Positions 54,789-62,215 of a stretch of 64,000 nt of DNA are shown one piece after another; positions within the stretch are counted from its first letter, which is position 1; each line of letters begins with the position of its first letter. The notes under the pieces are model-generated. The model was not told the DNA's origin. It did no database searches and saw nothing but the letters and a program-made list of their open reading frames with translations. This DNA is from an uncultured Bacteroidales bacterium (lineage in GTDB: Bacteria; Bacteroidota; Bacteroidia; Bacteroidales; UBA932): contig CALYTI010000002.1 of NCBI GenBank assembly GCA_945487035.1, positions 1 to 64,000 on the forward strand, in the 5' to 3' direction. Position numbers and translations under genes: made by a program.

Positions 54789-56732
54789 ATGAGTATTTTG
54801 AATAAGATTTCCAGATGGTATTTCTCCAAAGCGTCTTTGCCTTATTGGTGCGTACTTGCTTTGGACAGCCTGATACTTATTGTTACTGCCTTTGCAATCG
54901 ATTTATTTTTCGAAGGAGCACACTATTTCGCACATAACACAGTCCCTATTGTGCTTGGCATTCTGGTAATGCTGGTGGTCTTCGTAGTGATGTGGAGGCT
55001 GCTCCGCACATACTGCGGCATCATCCGCTTCTCCTCCTTCGTGGATTTGGAGCGTGTGGCCTTTGCCAATGTACTGGCATCACTGATTGTATGCCTCATT
55101 GCCTTTGCACTCGACAGGTTCAATGTGCCGGCTTCGTATATTATGATGCCGTCCTACCTCTGCATCCTGTTCATATTTGTAGCAACAACCCTGTTGATGT
55201 GGATGGAACGGGTGCTTGTGAAAACGCTCTATGATGTATTCCGCCGGAATTCCGACACACAGAAAGCCTTTATCTACGGAATCCGTGACGGTGGCGTTGC
55301 GATTGCAAAGGACATCCGCAGCCAGAATCCGCTGGTCTATGAGCTGAAAGGCTTCGTGGCCCCGGACACTGAGGACAATATCCCGGACTTGCTTCTGGGC
55401 GTCAAGGTTTACAAAGACGACGCAGACCTGCTCGCCATTATGGAGCAACTGGGAATCAAATATATGATTGTCAGCCCTCTGCAGGTCGAGCATATAAGGG
55501 AGAAAGCGGACTTTGTTGACAGCCTCATAAAGAACGGCATACATATCCTTATGCAGCCTGAAGCCGAAGAGTGGGACGGAAAGAGCCTTGAAGGACAGTC
55601 CCAGCTCAAGGAGGTCGATATTGAAGACCTGCTGCCACGCGAGAAAATCGAAGTTGACCTTGAGGCGATAGGCAACCAGCTCAGGGACAAGGTCGTCCTG
55701 ATTACGGGTGGAGCCGGCTCAATAGGAAGCGAGATGGTACATCAGGTCGCCAAATTCCACCCGCGCAATCTCGTAATAGTGGACCAGGCGGAGACCCCTA
55801 TGCATACCCAGAGGCTCCATATGGCAAAGCACTATGCATACCTTGACTGTGAGACCATTGTGAGCTCAATCTGCAACCAGACCAAGATGGAAACCATCTT
55901 CAAACAGTACAGACCTGACTATGTGTTCCACGCCGCTGCATACAAACACGTTCCTATGATGGAGGACAATCCGTCGGAAGCTGTGCAGAACAATATCTAC
56001 GGTACCCGAGTCATTGCCGACCTTGCAGTGAAATACGGCACCAAGAAGTTCGTGATGATATCCACCGACAAGGCGGTCAACCCGACTAATGTGATGGGCT
56101 GCAGCAAGCGTATATGCGAGATTTACTGCCAGTCTCTCAACCGTGCCATCGAAAAGGGCGAAATCTTTATGGAGAATGGTGAACCTGCTGTTACCCAGTT
56201 CATTACTACCCGCTTCGGAAATGTGCTCGGAAGCAACGGAAGCGTGATTCCTCTCTTCAAAAAGCAAATCAAACAGGGCGGTCCGGTCACCGTCACACAT
56301 CCTGACATCATCCGCTTCTTCATGCTCATCCCTGAGGCCTGCCGTCTCGTGCTTGAAGCAGGTACTATGGGCAAGGGAGGAGAAATATTCGTGTTCGATA
56401 TGGGCAAGCCGGTTCGTATCGTGGACCTTGCAAAGCGTATGATTAACCTTTCTGGAGCCAAGAATGTCAAAATCGAGTTCACCGGTCTTCGTGACGGAGA
56501 AAAGCTGTACGAGGAAGTACTCTCCGAAAACGAAAACACCAAGCCAACCTCACATCCTAAGATTATGGTTGCCTCGGTGCGCGAATACGATTACGCTCTT
56601 GCAAAGAAAAACGAGGAGGAACTCCTCAAACTCAGCTACTCTTATGATGATATGGCAATAGTTGCCAAGATGAAAGAGATTGTGCCTGAGTACCGCAGTC
56701 AGCATAGCAAATACGAGCGCCTGGATAAGTAG
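54789..56732 (+). CDS. Membrane UDP-sugar 4,6-dehydratase (WbpM/PglF/CapD-like)
   Basis: 647 residues. Four membrane helices (about 15-165) are followed by a CoA-binding-like Rossmann domain (about 150-290), then the extended SDR catalytic domain: NAD site VLITGGAGSIGSE near 303-315, 'HAAAYKHVPMMEDNPSEAV' and 'MGCSKRICEIYCQSL', in which the usual Tyr is replaced as in the WbpM branch. These enzymes make 4-keto-6-deoxy sugars for glycoprotein or O-antigen sugars. It is not next to glycosyltransferases. Confidence 0.9.
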   Translation: MSILNKISRWYFSKASLPYWCVLALDSLILIVTAFAIDLFFEGAHYFAHNTVPIVLGILVMLVVFVVMWRLLRTYCGIIRFSSFVDLERVAFANVLASLIVCLIAFALDRFNVPASYIMMPSYLCILFIFVATTLLMWMERVLVKTLYDVFRRNSDTQKAFIYGIRDGGVAIAKDIRSQNPLVYELKGFVAPDTEDNIPDLLLGVKVYKDDADLLAIMEQLGIKYMIVSPLQVEHIREKADFVDSLIKNGIHILMQPEAEEWDGKSLEGQSQLKEVDIEDLLPREKIEVDLEAIGNQLRDKVVLITGGAGSIGSEMVHQVAKFHPRNLVIVDQAETPMHTQRLHMAKHYAYLDCETIVSSICNQTKMETIFKQYRPDYVFHAAAYKHVPMMEDNPSEAVQNNIYGTRVIADLAVKYGTKKFVMISTDKAVNPTNVMGCSKRICEIYCQSLNRAIEKGEIFMENGEPAVTQFITTRFGNVLGSNGSVIPLFKKQIKQGGPVTVTHPDIIRFFMLIPEACRLVLEAGTMGKGGEIFVFDMGKPVRIVDLAKRMINLSGAKNVKIEFTGLRDGEKLYEEVLSENENTKPTSHPKIMVASVREYDYALAKKNEEELLKLSYSYDDMAIVAKMKEIVPEYRSQHSKYERLDK

Positions 56733-56756
56733 GCGCCCGTATCAGCTGAAATTCAA

Positions 56757-57845
56757 TTATTTAACTTTTATCATATCTACCGGCTGAGTCTTGTCCGGGT
56801 CACAAAGTGCGCTCTGGTATTTGACGCGCTTGAAGTCGATTGTGCTCAGGTCAATGCAGCGGATGTTCTGGTTCCAGGCTGTCTTGAAGTAATATTTCAA
56901 TCCTGAAAGGTCTGCGGAGGTGGTTATCTGGGTGGCGCTTGGAAGGCCCTCAGGGCACTGACCCTTCTTGTGCTGCACTCCAATCGGAATGTCGAAGTTG
57001 TTCAGGATATGGAATGCCATTGTCACTGTGTCAAAAGTATTGTCAAGAACCGGAGCATTGGCAGAGAATATGGCAGCACGTACGAACCTTGATGGCGGTG
57101 TGAAGTCTCCAGGGATGCCGAGAAGTCCGGTACCGCCTCCGAGAGGCTCAAGTTCGAAGCCTTCTGCAAGTGTCTGATTGTCAGCTGCTCCAGGAACCAG
57201 ATTTATGTAGTTGCGCATATTGGTCTGATGCCAGGCGAAATCCGGAGAGTTGGTGAGTGTGCCGAGAGGGTTCTCGTAGAACACCGGCTTGCCGTCAATG
57301 AATTCGAGTACTACGATGCGTCCGCCGGGCTCGCTGAAACGCCAGTGTACCGTGCCTACTGCAGGGTCGAGGGAGCATACCTGAACTTTGGCAAGGCCTT
57401 CCTTCATCTCGTCGATGGTAGCGAAATTGGAAAGAACCCAGCTTACCAGCTGCATATCGCAGATGCTGGAAGACAGTTTGCTTTCGTCGAATTCAGGATA
57501 TGTGCCAAAGCCCGGGAAGAAGAACAGACCTGCACTGAGGCCCTTTTCGTTGAGTCCGTCAACAATAAACGGCTCATATTCGGTATAAACTCCCGCATAA
57601 CCGTAGCGTGCCTTGAATGTCATTGCCTGCTTGCCGGCAGGTCCCATAGAGGTCTGCTTGTAGCCGCGCGGAACTATTGCGTAGCCGCAGTTCATAGGGG
57701 TTTTGAGCCATTCCACCGTTCTTGCCAATACATAGGCGTCATCCTTAGTCTTCAGCGCGATGCCGGTGCATGCATCCGCAGTATGGATTGCGCAAGGCAG
57801 CAGCAGGGCTGCGAGCGCGATGCAAATCTTATATGTATGTTTCAT
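56757..57845 (-). CDS. Choloylglycine hydrolase-family linear amide hydrolase (secreted)
   Basis: 362 residues. The signal peptide ends 'HTADA' and Cys26 would become the N-terminal nucleophile ('CTGIALKTKDDAYVLARTVEW'). The Ntn-hydrolase core continues with 'DGLNEKGLSAGLFFFP', 'GRIVVLEFIDGKPVFYEN', 'NSPDFAWHQTNMRNYI' and 'LLGIPGDFTPPSRFVRA'. The family includes bile salt hydrolases and penicillin V acylases; Bacteroides enzymes of this length have bile salt activity. Which amide is cut cannot be decided by reading. Confidence 0.87.
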   Translation of the reverse strand: MKHTYKICIALAALLLPCAIHTADACTGIALKTKDDAYVLARTVEWLKTPMNCGYAIVPRGYKQTSMGPAGKQAMTFKARYGYAGVYTEYEPFIVDGLNEKGLSAGLFFFPGFGTYPEFDESKLSSSICDMQLVSWVLSNFATIDEMKEGLAKVQVCSLDPAVGTVHWRFSEPGGRIVVLEFIDGKPVFYENPLGTLTNSPDFAWHQTNMRNYINLVPGAADNQTLAEGFELEPLGGGTGLLGIPGDFTPPSRFVRAAIFSANAPVLDNTFDTVTMAFHILNNFDIPIGVQHKKGQCPEGLPSATQITTSADLSGLKYYFKTAWNQNIRCIDLSTIDFKRVKYQSALCDPDKTQPVDMIKVK

Positions 57846-57848
57846 AAT

Positions 57849-57897
57849 GAATAAAATTTAAGCCTGCAACGGCAATTGCTATGCCAGTTGCAGGCTT
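57849..57897 (-). terminator. Terminator of the desulfoferrodoxin gene
   Basis: On the minus strand AAGCCTGCAAC (57887-57897) pairs perfectly with GTTGCAGGCTT (57860-57870), extended by an inner GGCA/TGCC, followed by AAATTTTATT. It separates the dfx-like gene from the hydrolase gene. Confidence 0.7.
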
Positions 57898-57906
57898 GGT
57901 TTACAG

Positions 57907-58320
57907 CTACTTGCAAGATTGTAAATCGTCCTCGTTGACTTCCTTGTACCAAAGTCCGTGGAGATTGCAATATGAGTAGATACCCTTCAGATGACCCGTG
58001 CAGCAGCAGAACTTTGCGCTAGGTGCGAGACCGTTCTTGTAGTCAAGCTCACGAATCTGAATACCTGAAGTTGTTTCAATCGCGACAAAAACAATGTGAT
58101 GTTCTTCTGTGGTAGGGTGAGGGATGGAACCGACGCGCACTTCCACTGTGCAGGCATCAAGTCTTTCGAAGACTGGAAGGTGCTTTTCGAGACCGTTGTC
58201 TTTGGTTTTTGGCAGAAGCTCGTCCATAGGAGAGCCGCAGCACTCAGGTGTAACGCCTGAATCGACTATCTTGCAGATAATGTTGCCGCAAGTCGGGCAA
58301 ATGTAGAATTTCGTTTTCAT
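57907..58320 (-). CDS. dfx: Desulfoferrodoxin (superoxide reductase)
   Basis: 137 residues. N-terminal desulforedoxin site with Cys8, Cys11, Cys27 and Cys28 (CPTC...ECC); superoxide reductase domain with ligands His47 (EKHLPV), His68, His74 (HPTTEEHH), Cys118 and His121 (CNLHGLW). The catalytic Fe(His)4(Cys) centre and the adjacent Glu46 are complete. It reduces superoxide to peroxide without making oxygen, suitable for an anaerobe. Monocistronic, with its own terminator. Confidence 0.92.
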   Translation of the reverse strand: MKTKFYICPTCGNIICKIVDSGVTPECCGSPMDELLPKTKDNGLEKHLPVFERLDACTVEVRVGSIPHPTTEEHHIVFVAIETTSGIQIRELDYKNGLAPSAKFCCCTGHLKGIYSYCNLHGLWYKEVNEDDLQSCK

Positions 58321-58397
58321 AACTGAGATGTTTTTTGTACTGCAAATATCGTTGAAATACTTGAGTGTTTTATCGCAAAAGAGTAATTGTTTTGCTG

Positions 58398-59957
58398 TTA
58401 TGACTCTGTCGCAGCCTCAATTTTCTTCATCATCGCAAACATTATGACAGCAGCGATGAGGCAGAGACCGATGAGTATTCCCCAGTTGGCCATAAGAGGA
58501 ATCTTGTTCCAAAGCTTTGAAGGAATCATTGAGAGATAGTTGCCGAGGGCGGTAGCGGCAAACCATCCGCCCATCATCATTCCCTTGTACTTAGGAGGCG
58601 CTACCTTGGTCACGAAGCTCATACCCATAGGGGAGAGGAGCAGCTCGGCAAAGGTGAGGGTGAAATATGTCCCGATAAGCCAGGCCGGGCTGAGTATGCT
58701 CTGGGTCTGTCCGTCTGCGAGGTCCTTAGGAGAGGTGAGGCCGAAGGAAGCGCAGGTGATGATAACGAAGCCGAGAGCGGCAACGAGCATACCGAGCGCA
58801 ATCTTCTTAGGTGCTGAAGGCTCTTTGCCCTTCTTTGCGAGGCTCTCGAAGATGACCATTGAGATAGGTGTGAGGGCAACTACGAAGAACGGGTTGAACT
58901 GCTGGAAGTCGGATGGCTGTGCAGCGATAGGGTTTGCCATTGTGGCATAGAGTGCATAGGCGCCTCCCCAGAGAGCTAGGGTAACAGCTCCGCAGATGAT
59001 TTTGGTCTTCTTGGAGTCGGACTGGAATACGGAGAAGAGGGTGTAAACGGAGGCTGCAATCATTGCGAGGGAGCCGATGTTGAAGCCGAGCCTCAGTCCG
59101 CCGGAAACCGTGAGATTGGTGTATTTCTTCGCGAAGAAGGTGAGAGCGGAGCCGTTCTGGTGGAAGGCCATCCAGAAGAAGATAACGACTGCGAATACGA
59201 GGATGAGGGCTACCATCCTGTCCTTGGTCTGCTTAGGGGTGAGCTCGACTACATTTGCATCAGCCTGCTTTGCAGCCTGCTTGGTGTTGACATCAGCGTG
59301 CTTGAACCAGTTGCGGCAGCCGAAGTAGATGGCTACTGACAGGATAAGGGATACGCAAGCGACTCCGAAGCAGAGTCCGTATGCGCCGGAAAGGGCCTCA
59401 AGGTACTCGGGAGCCTGGTTGGCGGCGTCATAGACGAAGCCGTGGTTGCCGAGGTAGATATTGGTGATTTTCTTGGCCATTGCAGGGGCGAACATTGCGC
59501 CGATGTTGATGGCCATATAGAAGAGGCTGAAGGCGGAGTCACGCTTCGCGGAATATTTCGGGTCGTCATAGAGATTGCCGACGAGGACCTGGAGATTGCC
59601 TTTGAAGAGTCCTGTGCCTATGGCTACGAGGGCAAGTCCGCCGAACATTATCAGCTTTCCGGCAAGACCGGCTCCGGTCGGGATTGCAAGACCGAGGTAG
59701 CCGAGGAACATTACGGCAATACCGATGGTGACACATTTGCCGTAACCGATTTTGTCGGCGAGGATTCCTCCGAAGAACGGCATGAAGTAAACACCCGCGA
59801 GGAAGATGGCATATACCTGACCGGCAGCGCCCTCGTCCCATCCGAACTTGGCCTGCATCAGCAGGGTGAGGATGGCGAGCATGGTGTAGTAGCCGAAGCG
59901 CTCACCGGTGTTGGCGAGTGCCAGGGCGAATAGACCTTTTGGTTGACCTTTGAACAT
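58398..59957 (-). CDS. Proton-dependent oligopeptide (POT) transporter
   Basis: 519 residues with 12-14 membrane helices. 'ALANTGERFGYYTM' carries the family's proton-coupling ExxERF motif; 'GGILADKIGYGKCVTIG', 'GTGLFKGNLQVLVGNLY' and 'FSLFYMAINIGAMFAP' are the PTR2 signatures. It imports di- and tripeptides, fitting the nearby secreted dipeptidyl peptidase and cytosolic dipeptidase. Confidence 0.92.
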   Translation of the reverse strand: MFKGQPKGLFALALANTGERFGYYTMLAILTLLMQAKFGWDEGAAGQVYAIFLAGVYFMPFFGGILADKIGYGKCVTIGIAVMFLGYLGLAIPTGAGLAGKLIMFGGLALVAIGTGLFKGNLQVLVGNLYDDPKYSAKRDSAFSLFYMAINIGAMFAPAMAKKITNIYLGNHGFVYDAANQAPEYLEALSGAYGLCFGVACVSLILSVAIYFGCRNWFKHADVNTKQAAKQADANVVELTPKQTKDRMVALILVFAVVIFFWMAFHQNGSALTFFAKKYTNLTVSGGLRLGFNIGSLAMIAASVYTLFSVFQSDSKKTKIICGAVTLALWGGAYALYATMANPIAAQPSDFQQFNPFFVVALTPISMVIFESLAKKGKEPSAPKKIALGMLVAALGFVIITCASFGLTSPKDLADGQTQSILSPAWLIGTYFTLTFAELLLSPMGMSFVTKVAPPKYKGMMMGGWFAATALGNYLSMIPSKLWNKIPLMANWGILIGLCLIAAVIMFAMMKKIEAATES

Positions 59958-59992
59958 AATAATTTATCGTTTTGTTAATTGTTTTGCTGTCC

Positions 59993-60125
59993 TTTTGGAG
60001 GCCCGTTTGGGAATCCTTGTGGAGGCCCGTTCTCCAATCTTACAAATATAATAATTTCTTCGGTATATATGAAGACAGCGCCCCCAATGCCTCCTGCAGT
60101 CCCTCCTGCAGTCCCTCCTGGCATC
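59993..60125. repeat. Tandem 24-bp and 12-bp repeats in the POT transporter leader
   Basis: Two 24-bp units containing GGAGGCCCGTT (59997-60007 and 60021-60031) and three 12-bp units CCTCCTGCAGTC (60090-60101, 60102-60113, and the variant 60114-60125). Between them, minus-strand TATATTTG at 60043-60050 is a likely -7 box for the transporter. An Arg-rich open frame runs through the repeats but is probably incidental. Confidence 0.7.
60043..60050 (-). promoter_or_regulatory. Likely -7 box of the POT transporter
   Basis: Minus-strand TATATTTG about 85 nt upstream of the ATG at 59957. The leader would contain the 24-bp tandem repeat. Confidence 0.4.
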
Positions 60126-60190
60126 CCAAAGCGCAAATAGAGGGTTCATTAATAAGGCCGCATCTGAAGCAGTGTAGTCTTCCGAATGGT

Positions 60191-60628
60191 TTATTTGCGT
60201 TTTATTTGCTGCTTGTACCCATCAACGTAATCGCTTGTTTTTATATTAGGATCAAGTTCTTCCCCGGTTGAATCATTCAGGTATTGGTGACAGGATGTAG
60301 AAACACTGTACCCATTAACGTATTTTAGGGCCGATTTGATAAGGTCAATATTCAAAGCGTTCTCCAGACGGGCAATGGTTTCAAGCGTCATGTTGGAACT
60401 TCCTTTCAGCAGATTAGAAACATACTGCTGTGTGCAGCCCATACGCTTGGCGAGTTCCACTTGAGTGACGGATTGCTCATCCATTGCGCGCATAATCTGT
60501 AGAGTAATGATTCGCGAATACTTGAGCCAGTATTCATTATCTCTGCGCCACTGTGCGTTATCACGCCAGCGTGATTGAGTTGGAGATTGATGCGCCTCCA
60601 GAAATTCAATTGTTTTGCTCTCCATCAT
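60191..60628 (-). CDS. XRE-family transcriptional regulator
   Basis: 145 residues. A central helix-turn-helix ('VTQVELAKRMGCTQQYVSNLLKG' region, about 53-85) after an N-terminal charged helix, with a C-terminal tail of about 45 residues without a known domain. The N-terminal 'EFLEAHQSPTQSRWRDNAQWRRDNEYWLKYSRIITLQIM' region resembles antitoxin-like XRE proteins. No toxin lies in the expected partner position. It is probably autoregulated: two 16-bp palindromes overlap its -33 region. Confidence 0.8.
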   Translation of the reverse strand: MMESKTIEFLEAHQSPTQSRWRDNAQWRRDNEYWLKYSRIITLQIMRAMDEQSVTQVELAKRMGCTQQYVSNLLKGSSNMTLETIARLENALNIDLIKSALKYVNGYSVSTSCHQYLNDSTGEELDPNIKTSDYVDGYKQQIKRK

Positions 60629-60691
60629 ATTTCACAGCCCACAGCCGCTTATCATCAAGTATCTTATCAAAAGTCAAAACTTTTCTTTTTG

Positions 60692-60722
60692 CAAAGATAA
60701 TAACAATATTAGTATTGTACAA
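60692..60722 (-). promoter_or_regulatory. Promoter of the XRE gene
   Basis: Minus-strand TATCTTTG (60692-60699) with TTG at 60720-60722, spacer 20. Its -33 box and spacer overlap the palindromes at 60703-60734. Confidence 0.65.
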
Positions 60723-60734
60723 TATTTATATTGT
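60703..60734. promoter_or_regulatory. Two abutting 16-bp palindromic operators
   Basis: ACAATATTAGTATTGT (60703-60718) and ACAATATTTATATTGT (60719-60734) share ACAATA-N4-TATTGT with no bases between. Such a pair over a -33 box is a classic site for cooperative repression by dimers of an XRE protein, here most likely the adjacent gene. Confidence 0.75.
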
Positions 60735-60895
60735 CTTTTGTGTAATGGAAAGATACTGACGGACAAACAGTCGTGAAAGTGCTCTTTTGCCATTGAAATT
60801 GCTGAAAGCGCAAAAATGTCAAAGGAATAATGTTTTTCGCTTCGTCTTCTGCGGAGCGATTCCCATTTTCCCCATAACTGCTACAATCCCGTATT

Positions 60896-61085
60896 CCTGA
60901 TGTGTTACATCGGGAGCAAATACATCCTTACACACACTTTACCCTCCCAATGTGTCACATCGGGAAATCACCAACCTGCTATACACAGCCATCTATGCCA
61001 CATTCCCGTTTTCCTAATGTGTCACATCAGGTGCAAATACTGCCTTCAACACACATTTTCCGCCCTATCCATCACATCAGGAAAT
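60896..61085 (+). repeat. Two-unit interspersed element (TGTCACAT palindrome family)
   Basis: Units at 60896-60967 and 61013-61085 with the order palindrome-core-palindrome, as at 52321-52507 but on the other strand and more diverged. The inter-unit spacer is also related (both end near 'CACATTCCCG' or 'CACATCCCCG'). A GAAAGCGCAAAAA motif lies just before at about 60804. The 60629-61377 gap otherwise holds only the operators, a tandem repeat and a promoter. Confidence 0.82.
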
Positions 61086-61147
61086 CACCACCCTGTCTAA
61101 GCGCATAAATCACCCCTTGAAATAGCTCTTCGGCCCTTCCGGGAGCC

Positions 61148-61181
61148 GAAAGCGCAAAAAGAGGGGGTGAAAATTGCTTTC
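61148..61181 (+). repeat. GAAAGCGCAAAA hairpin repeat
   Basis: GAAAGC (61148-61153) pairs with GCTTTC (61176-61181) around a purine-rich AGAGGGGGTGAAAATT loop. The preceding GGGAGCC plus this sequence recurs at about 61879-61912, and related cores are at 61835 and 60128. Confidence 0.75.
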
Positions 61182-61221
61182 TGCCAAGACATTGACGAAG
61201 GGATCAATTGGTGTAGCGAAC

Positions 61222-61290
61222 TTTGGCCAAATGGAGGAATAAATTTTGGCCGTTTGGCGGAATGAAATTTGGCCGTAAGGGGAAGTAATA
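61222..61290 (+). repeat. Three imperfect 23-bp tandem repeats
   Basis: Each unit begins TTTGGCC and continues with a G-rich GGAGGAAT/GGCGGAAT part and an A-rich end. The third unit is weaker. They lie 70 bp ahead of the promoter at 61343-61373 and could be protein-binding sites. Confidence 0.6.
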
Positions 61291-61342
61291 TTCATATTGA
61301 CCTGTAAAACTTGTAATTTCATAAAACAATTTTGTAAATATG

Positions 61343-61373
61343 TTGTAATATAATTAAACAATTCTTACCTTTG
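61343..61373 (+). promoter_or_regulatory. Promoter of the toxin remnant/antitoxin unit
   Basis: TTG (61343-61345), spacer 20, TACCTTTG (61366-61373). The G is 4 nt before the ATG of the remnant, so transcription probably starts at that ATG and the antitoxin at 61454 is the real product. Confidence 0.65.
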
Positions 61374-61377
61374 TGCT

Positions 61378-61482
61378 ATGGAGTTCAATGGCTTCCGGAA
61401 GAAGTCTCAAAAGACTCCTCGAAAAGAAATAGAGCAGGCAAAGAAACTAAAGAATGAGTATTATGCAGAAAAGGGAAAGTAA
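61378..61482 (+). pseudogene. C-terminal remnant of a HigB/RelE-type toxin
   Basis: An open frame of 34 codons, MEFNGFRKKSQKTPRKEIEQ then AKKLKNEYYAEKGK. The segment 'NGFRKKSQKTPRKEIEQAK' closely resembles the last 30 residues of phage-derived Gp49-like/HigB toxins ('GF.KKTQKTP..EI..A'). About 75-80 N-terminal residues of a normal toxin are absent and the upstream DNA holds a promoter. It overlaps the antitoxin start by 29 nt, as intact systems do. It is too short to be toxic. Confidence 0.65.
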
Positions 61483-61837
61483 TATTGTGGATATCGACCA
61501 GATGATGAACGAGAGATTCGGTGAAGTTGGAACTGAATCCAGAAACGCTTTCAGAAGAGATGCTTACAACTATTGTGTAGGTCAACTGATTTATGAGGCA
61601 AGAAAGCAGGAATCTATGACTCAAGCCGAATTGGCTGAGAAGATTGGGGCGAACAAGTCCTATATATCCCGTATTGAGAAAGGCCAGATTGAACCGGGAG
61701 CAAGTACTTTCCTGAGAATAATCGATGCTCTCGGTCTCCGTTTTGAGATTGTCAAACCTATGACTTATGCCTTACAGCCACACAAAGTTCCAGCATATCT
61801 TTCAGAAACGGATGCTCCCGGCTATGGAAAACGGTAG
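61454..61837 (+). CDS. XRE-family antitoxin (HigA-like), orphaned
   Basis: 127 residues. An N-terminal charged helix, then an XRE helix-turn-helix ('MTQAELAEKIGANKSYISRIEKG', about 56-78, 'IEPGASTFLRIIDALGLRFEIV') and an unstructured tail. A second ATG at 61463 is possible. The HTH is intact, so it could still bind DNA although its toxin partner is truncated; it may protect against related toxins elsewhere or serve as a regulator. Confidence 0.82.
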   Translation: MSIMQKRESNIVDIDQMMNERFGEVGTESRNAFRRDAYNYCVGQLIYEARKQESMTQAELAEKIGANKSYISRIEKGQIEPGASTFLRIIDALGLRFEIVKPMTYALQPHKVPAYLSETDAPGYGKR

Positions 61838-61912
61838 CGCAAAAGAGAGGGGGTGAAAATTGCTCTCAGGCAGTTCAGGGAGCCGAAAGCGCAAAATAGG
61901 GGGTGAAATTGC
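61833..61912 (+). repeat. Two GCGCAAAA repeats after the antitoxin gene
   Basis: First: AGCGCAAAAGAGAGGGGGTG with GAGAG (61845-61849)/CTCTC (61863-61867); it begins at the antitoxin stop codon. Second: GAAAGCGCAAAATAGGGGGT at about 61885-61904. Both are related to 61148-61181. The rest of the 61838-62215 gap has the 31-bp repeat and no credible gene. Confidence 0.75.
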
Positions 61913-62055
61913 TCAGTTGCCCTCCAGCCTATTCAAGATAGAGAAAGATAAATTGTTGATTTATAGCTACTTATAGAAAAACAGGTGCCCTTTTGTAGTG
62001 CCTGATTTTCGGAAGTTACTGATAATCAGGGAGTTAACTTTCTACGATATCCGCG

Positions 62056-62086
62056 GTGCCGAGGGTGGCACAGGTTCTCGGAGGGC
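62056..62086 (+). repeat. 31-bp exact repeat, copy 2
   Basis: Exact match to 52533-52563 in opposite orientation. It lies in a GC-rich, gene-free stretch and is followed by G-rich sequence. Confidence 0.85.
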
Positions 62087-62215
62087 TAGAAATCTGGTGG
62101 GACGGGGTGCGAGGGTGCCAAACGGCCAGAAAGACGCAGAAAATCTGGCCGGAATGGGGAGTGGGGGAGTCGAACGGCGTGATGGAGTATGGTTAGAGGG
62201 TGTAAAACAAGAATG

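Noticed and set aside
59964..60149. 61-codon Arg-rich frame on the minus strand upstream of the POT gene
   Set aside because: It is built from 12- and 24-bp tandem repeats and spans the probable promoter; no independent support.
60896..61085. Possible CRISPR array from repeated units with spacers
   Set aside because: Only two units, unit lengths near 70 bp, spacer shared between loci, no cas genes.
60900..61100. Similar open frames beginning MCHIGSK-like in the interspersed elements (also 52261-52563 minus and 48664-48882)
   Set aside because: The frames resemble each other only because the DNA repeats do; there is no common start-stop structure, and palindromes explain the conserved parts.
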